Assembly: GCA_964016875.1 (NCBI GenBank)
Contig: OZ024720.1
Location: 21,083,742 to 21,147,741, forward strand
From: Fallopia convolvulus
Lineage: Eukaryota; Streptophyta; Magnoliopsida; Caryophyllales; Polygonaceae
Length of the DNA stretch: 64,000 bases
Direction: 5' to 3'
Made by a program: the position numbers and the translations under genes. The first letter of the stretch is position 1; the number at the start of each line of letters is the position of its first letter. The notes beneath the pieces were generated by a model. That model had not been told where the DNA came from and searched no databases. It saw only the letters and a program-made list of their open reading frames with translations. Below, piece by piece: positions 59,708 to 64,000 of the stretch.

Positions 59708-60649
59708 AATATAGATTTAAGTTATACCTTTTGGAACCACCACATTAATTTTGACCCTACTTTATATTATAAAAAATCAACTTTTTTCATATTACTTTAT
59801 CTTTTCGAATTAAATATTTTTCTAACTATTTATTTGTAAAAAATTAGTAATTTGAATTTTATTTAACAATAATAAAAATTATATTATCCATTTCTATAAA
59901 ATTTGATAAAAAAAATAGTACAAGATGATAAAAATTACATTATCTATGTCTTTTTATCCATTTATGTTGTAAAATATTTTTTAAAAATTAAAATTTGATA
60001 AACAATAATAAAAACTTATAATTATATATTCAAGATTACTTGCATATAGCTAAAGTTTTGATAAGAAAATATATTTTATTGTAATATCCGCTAAATTCTA
60101 AATAAAATAAAATGGGTGATTATCCCAATAATTTTTTTTTCTCGAAAGTAGAGAGATTAATAATTTTTATAATCTCTTATTATAAGAGGTTATAAAAGTT
60201 TAATACAATGGAAATTAAGAATTTAATTAAATAGTTTCTCTTAAAAAGAGAGTTTAATTATTTTTATAATTCTCAAAATAAATTATAAAAATGTGATAAA
60301 AGATTATTGAAAAGAGAATATACATTCATGTCTTTTAAACCTATTATAATCTTTTAAATAATATTGGTAAGATATGTTTGTATAAGAAATTTTAACAAGA
60401 ATGAGATTAAATAGATTAAATAAATAATTCACATGTCTTTTTATATAAGGAAATACATTATGATAGACATGGGAAATTTGTTAAATAAAATCTTGGGATT
60501 AAATTATGAGACTTATATAAATTAAAAATATAATATAAATAATATGTTTACCTTACTTGGAGCTTAATTTAATGAATAAAAATAATTAGAACAAGATGAT
60601 GGAAATTATTAACTTAAGACTATTTATATCGAAAAAGGCTTGCATGTCC
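59708..60649. other. AT-rich intergenic DNA
   Basis: No gene or repeat boundary recognised. Confidence 0.4.
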
Positions 60650-62340
60650 TTTAAAAAACATATTCTAAACTTTTCGAAGTGGTATTGCCAAAAGTCGAAT
60701 CAAAGGCTTGAAAGGCCCCGAAAGGAGAAGAGGGGTTGGAATGCCAACAAGCGTCTATTCTTGAATTCACCCGACCCGATAGTACCCATTTTGGGGGAGA
60801 ACGTCCAATGCCAAAGACACTGAATGGCGGATCTACGACCACAGTTCGCTAACGCTCACCTGATCTACGACCACCCTATGCCTCTTTCTTTGGCTCTTTG
60901 TCTAAAGGCTGTCACTTTCTTAGTGAATTAATCAGGTTTCGCTTTCCAAGTCGAGATTAGTTTGGGATGTACTTGAGTGGCTTGAGAATCCTCATTAACG
61001 CTATAACATTGATGTTATTCCACTCGCTATCGCGAAAGCAATCGGGAATTGAATTTCTTCTTGTGAGCGATGGAATTGATTACTAAGCTTTGGAGCAAAC
61101 ACAAGAGCAAGAAAGGTTTCGGTTTGTGAAGTCTGAGCATTGTAATTCCTGGAGTTTTTGTTACTCCTATACCTGTTTGAGGTGTTAGAGGACTTGTCTT
61201 GCAATACGCTTGATTATAGAATAAAAAAGAATAAAGATGAAATATTCAATCGGATTTCCTTTTCGTTCCATATGCGCTTAGACTTTACTTTTCCCCCTTT
61301 TTCTTCCCGGTCCAATATTTTTGTTCTCAAATTTCATTACCTTTCTTTCGTGCGCCGCGCCCTGTTAAGGCGAAGCGCAAATAGAAGCCATGGTAGCTTA
61401 CACCATAACAGCAGGTAGAAGGAGAGGGCCGACCGAACTCCCACTCATTCTCTTGAAGCTTATCCTCTTCGTCATATCCATCATCCCCTTCACCATAAAA
61501 TGCATACTCAAAATATTCATCATTAACTTCATCAGAAATGATCGACTTGCCCCGAAATGACCTGACCCAATAGGGAAATTCCAATTCATTGGGCCTTTCG
61601 ATCCAATCAAATAGAAAGCCCCAAGATTCCCATATTCTGGGAGCCGTTAAAGTTCCAACAACCGGCGGGGAGCAATTGTGCGCTCTCCTCCGCCTGGTTG
61701 CAGCTCGCTTTTCATTGATTCAATCTCTGAAGAGCAGCAAAGCTAGCCATTAAAGAAAGGATTGTCACTATCTGCCCAAAGATCGCGCCACTTGAAGGAT
61801 TTGTGCGCCCAACCGGGCTAGAAAATCTAGACTCCGGTGCTTCTTTCGTCCACAATGTTTGTTCAATACAGCCTCCTATAGTTTTCGTTGCCACCCCGCA
61901 AGTGGAAGTGTAGTTACAAGACGGCGGACGGGTAGGTGCAAAGAAAGTAGGAAGAATCTTGTTACGCCTTTCTTGATTCTAGGCTCCTGGCAAGATGCCT
62001 ACGGTTAAAAACCATTGACATGTCAAGATCCAAATTCGAATTGGTTCTTGATCCTGGTCAGAGACCACTGTGTTCGCGCCGGGGGTCCAACAAAGAGGCC
62101 CAACCATCTCTGAACGACCGAACAAGGCTTCAAGAGTCTGAGCTCGGTCAAAGAGAAATCCAATTCGAAATGATTGCACCGACGGACCATGAAAACGTTC
62201 TAAATCTACTCGAGTATCTTCGCCTTCGCGGGAAAGCGGGAAAAATGAGCTCAATTGAAGCGGCCCACCTAACCACTCACCCTTCCCCCCATCTCTCGGG
62301 GAGCGGTTTCCCCAAAGATCTTTATCATTAATGCAACCTT
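60650..62340. other. Organelle-like insertion, possibly mitochondrial (NUMT)
   Basis: GC content rises sharply and the sequence texture changes from the AT-rich flanks to one resembling plant mitochondrial intergenic DNA. I recognise no mitochondrial gene, and the ORFs here are short. Identification is by look only. Confidence 0.35.
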
Positions 62341-64000
62341 CATTTTGCTCATTCATGGAGTTGTTTTTAGTACCTCTAAAAAATATGATTATTCACCGTT
62401 AGCAGATATTTTGAATAAGATATTTTGGGTCATGAGATTTTTTTTATGATTAAGTGAAGAATAAAAAGATATATTAAAAAAATGGAATAAAAGGAGCTTC
62501 TTGGATTTTTATAAAGAAAGTAGTTAATAATATCAATATTGGATTTAAATAATCTAGATAATACCTTATTGGTGGACTTTACATAATATTGTGACTTGCA
62601 TGTAATTATTTAAAATTTAAAAATATTTTAATAGTATTGTTTCAACTTTTAAGACTTAATAAAGAGAATGAATATTCTAATGGTTTTTAACCATAGATTA
62701 ATTAATATTTTAACAACTCGAGAAGGGGTGTGACTTAACTTTCAAAATATCATAATGCTTGGTTATAATGTTAGAATAATAAGTTAAGCTAATAGGAATA
62801 TTTTAATAATATAATTAATGTCATGACTTGACTTTCATAAATGATAATGGATAAATTAAAATAAGGATTTTATAAAGGATAATAGGATATTACAAATATA
62901 AAATAATAATAGGAAATATTATTATTTTATTCATCTCCATCTAAATTATTGTTACAATAATTTAGAAATTAAGTTTCTTATAAGGAAGGATATAAGATAT
63001 TTCCAAACTTTAAAAGCATTTAAAGAAAATTCTTATTAAAGCTAGTTCGTATATTCCGTGTCGATAGATCGAGCTCCCGTTTCGTTTAAGGACAATGTTT
63101 CCGTTCACTTGTTAATACAAAACCGTACAAGCTAAGGCAAGTGGAATTTCTCCTTGTAGCCTTAATAAAATCGTTTCGTGAAATTTCTCGTTGTTGGGAA
63201 CAACTTGTTTGCTAATAATAAACGAACATAGGAATATCGATTGTTAGAAATAATGACACCTCTATTATCATTATTCCGCTATTTAATATTTGGTAGGACT
63301 ATAATGCTAGTCTTGTTTGTAAGGGGCGCGAGATTAACCCGACGCCTCTATATAATATACTAAGTCGTATGCCTGTGCGCTTAAAGTACGACTTTCAAGA
63401 TCATGATCTATGTCTGCTCCGATTGCAAGGAGGGATGAGTGACACTCTACCTAAGTGTCGGAACTGAGTTTCCCTTAAGTGGTCCGGGCCATGCAAGCCT
63501 CCCACACTCTTTAAAGATCATTAACATAATTGAAATTTTTGTCACGATATAAGATAAGTTCCAGTGCACATTTAAAATACATCAAAACCGGACCGATCTC
63601 AAATGATCGATCCAGCTCTCGGTTCGCAAGGGCGCGAGAGATTTTCAAAACTTGTATGAATAATAACGTTCCCAACAAACTTTCTACTCTAAAGAAGTCT
63701 ACAATCTCGTAGCTCTTCTCTCGATTAACGAGTTATCTCTTCTCAAGATACACTCTTCTCCGTCCCGATAAGCCCCACATAATGATCTATGCCTCAAAAT
63801 ACATCCCGATAATATCTCTCTCGAATATTATAAAATTACCATAATACCCTTGAGAATTTCCATTCTTACTTGCTTAGTCTCCTTAGACTAATTCCCCTAT
63901 TTCTGCATTTTTGCCTGGTATTTCTCGCCCTTCGCGACAAATGCCAAACTGTAGGAATGTACGCCGAAGTGTTGAAGATGAAGTCTAGAAGATTCGAGAA
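62341..64000. other. AT-rich, then moderate-GC DNA of unknown origin
   Basis: 62341-63040 is AT-rich with nothing recognised. 63040-64000 has a different texture (AGATCGAGCTCCCG, GGGCGCGAGAGATT) and could be part of an LTR continuing right, but no end is visible. Confidence 0.3.

Noticed and set aside
61158..62356. Several ORFs of 60-126 codons on both strands
   Set aside because: No family resemblance. They overlap each other and lie in the organelle-like stretch.

Overview
The window looks like AT-rich nuclear DNA of a flowering plant, most likely a eudicot. It is a stack of nested transposable elements. I see no ordinary host gene that I would defend. The plant assignment rests on Athila-type LTR elements primed by tRNA-Asp, a Cassandra-like TRIM with a 5S-rRNA-like domain, a short-LTR copia element, a decayed chromovirus, a tRNA-derived SINE, hAT, Helitron, Stowaway and Mutator elements, and plant-specific FAR1 and plant-mobile-domain (PMD) proteins.

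Left part (1-15150). Element A (1-9896, +) is a non-autonomous Athila-type element. It keeps broken gag-protease and an ATHILA ORF-1/env-like frame but has no reverse transcriptase, RNase H or integrase. A SINE with a 17-bp target duplication sits in its 3' LTR. A is inserted in the gag of a related minus-strand element B (9897-11711). After AT-rich relics comes a non-autonomous hAT element (13636-15130, 8-bp TSD) with a Helitron nested inside it (14023-14917).

Middle part (15157-32650). A Mutator-like long-TIR element (15157-20530) contains a minus-strand copia element (15516-20003, TSD ATACA). A second TIR element follows (21201-23153) with an AT-rich tandem array. The most interesting unit is a composite Mutator-like element of about 9.4 kb (about 23221-32650) with CpG-rich palindromic TIRs. 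It carries a five-exon FAR1/MULE transposase fused to an OTU cysteine protease (+), a small ubiquitin/SUMO-like frame (+), and a convergent six-exon PMD gene (-). The transposase and PMD genes each carry a few disabling lesions; the small frame is intact.

Right part (32650-64000). This holds a 49-bp Stowaway MITE, a long-TIR MITE, decayed LTR-like DNA, a Cassandra-like TRIM (39661-40038) and a solo Athila LTR with TSD CAATG (40400-41895) that splits an older ORF. A decayed chromovirus D (42245-47320 and 57762-58140) is interrupted by a young, nearly intact Athila-type element E (47321-57761, TSD ATTGG, LTRs differing at about 7 of 1412 sites). The last 6 kb is AT-rich and includes a Mutator-type MITE with a 10-bp TSD and an organelle-like stretch (60650-62340).

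Two observations stand out. First, the composite Mutator-like element combines a deubiquitinase-like domain, a ubiquitin-like protein and a PMD protein. Second, both Athila families are seeded with 10-bp palindromes of form TCGNNNNCGA, mostly in pairs 21-22 bp apart. The core is TTAA in A, B and the solo LTR, and GGCC/GTCC/GACC in E.
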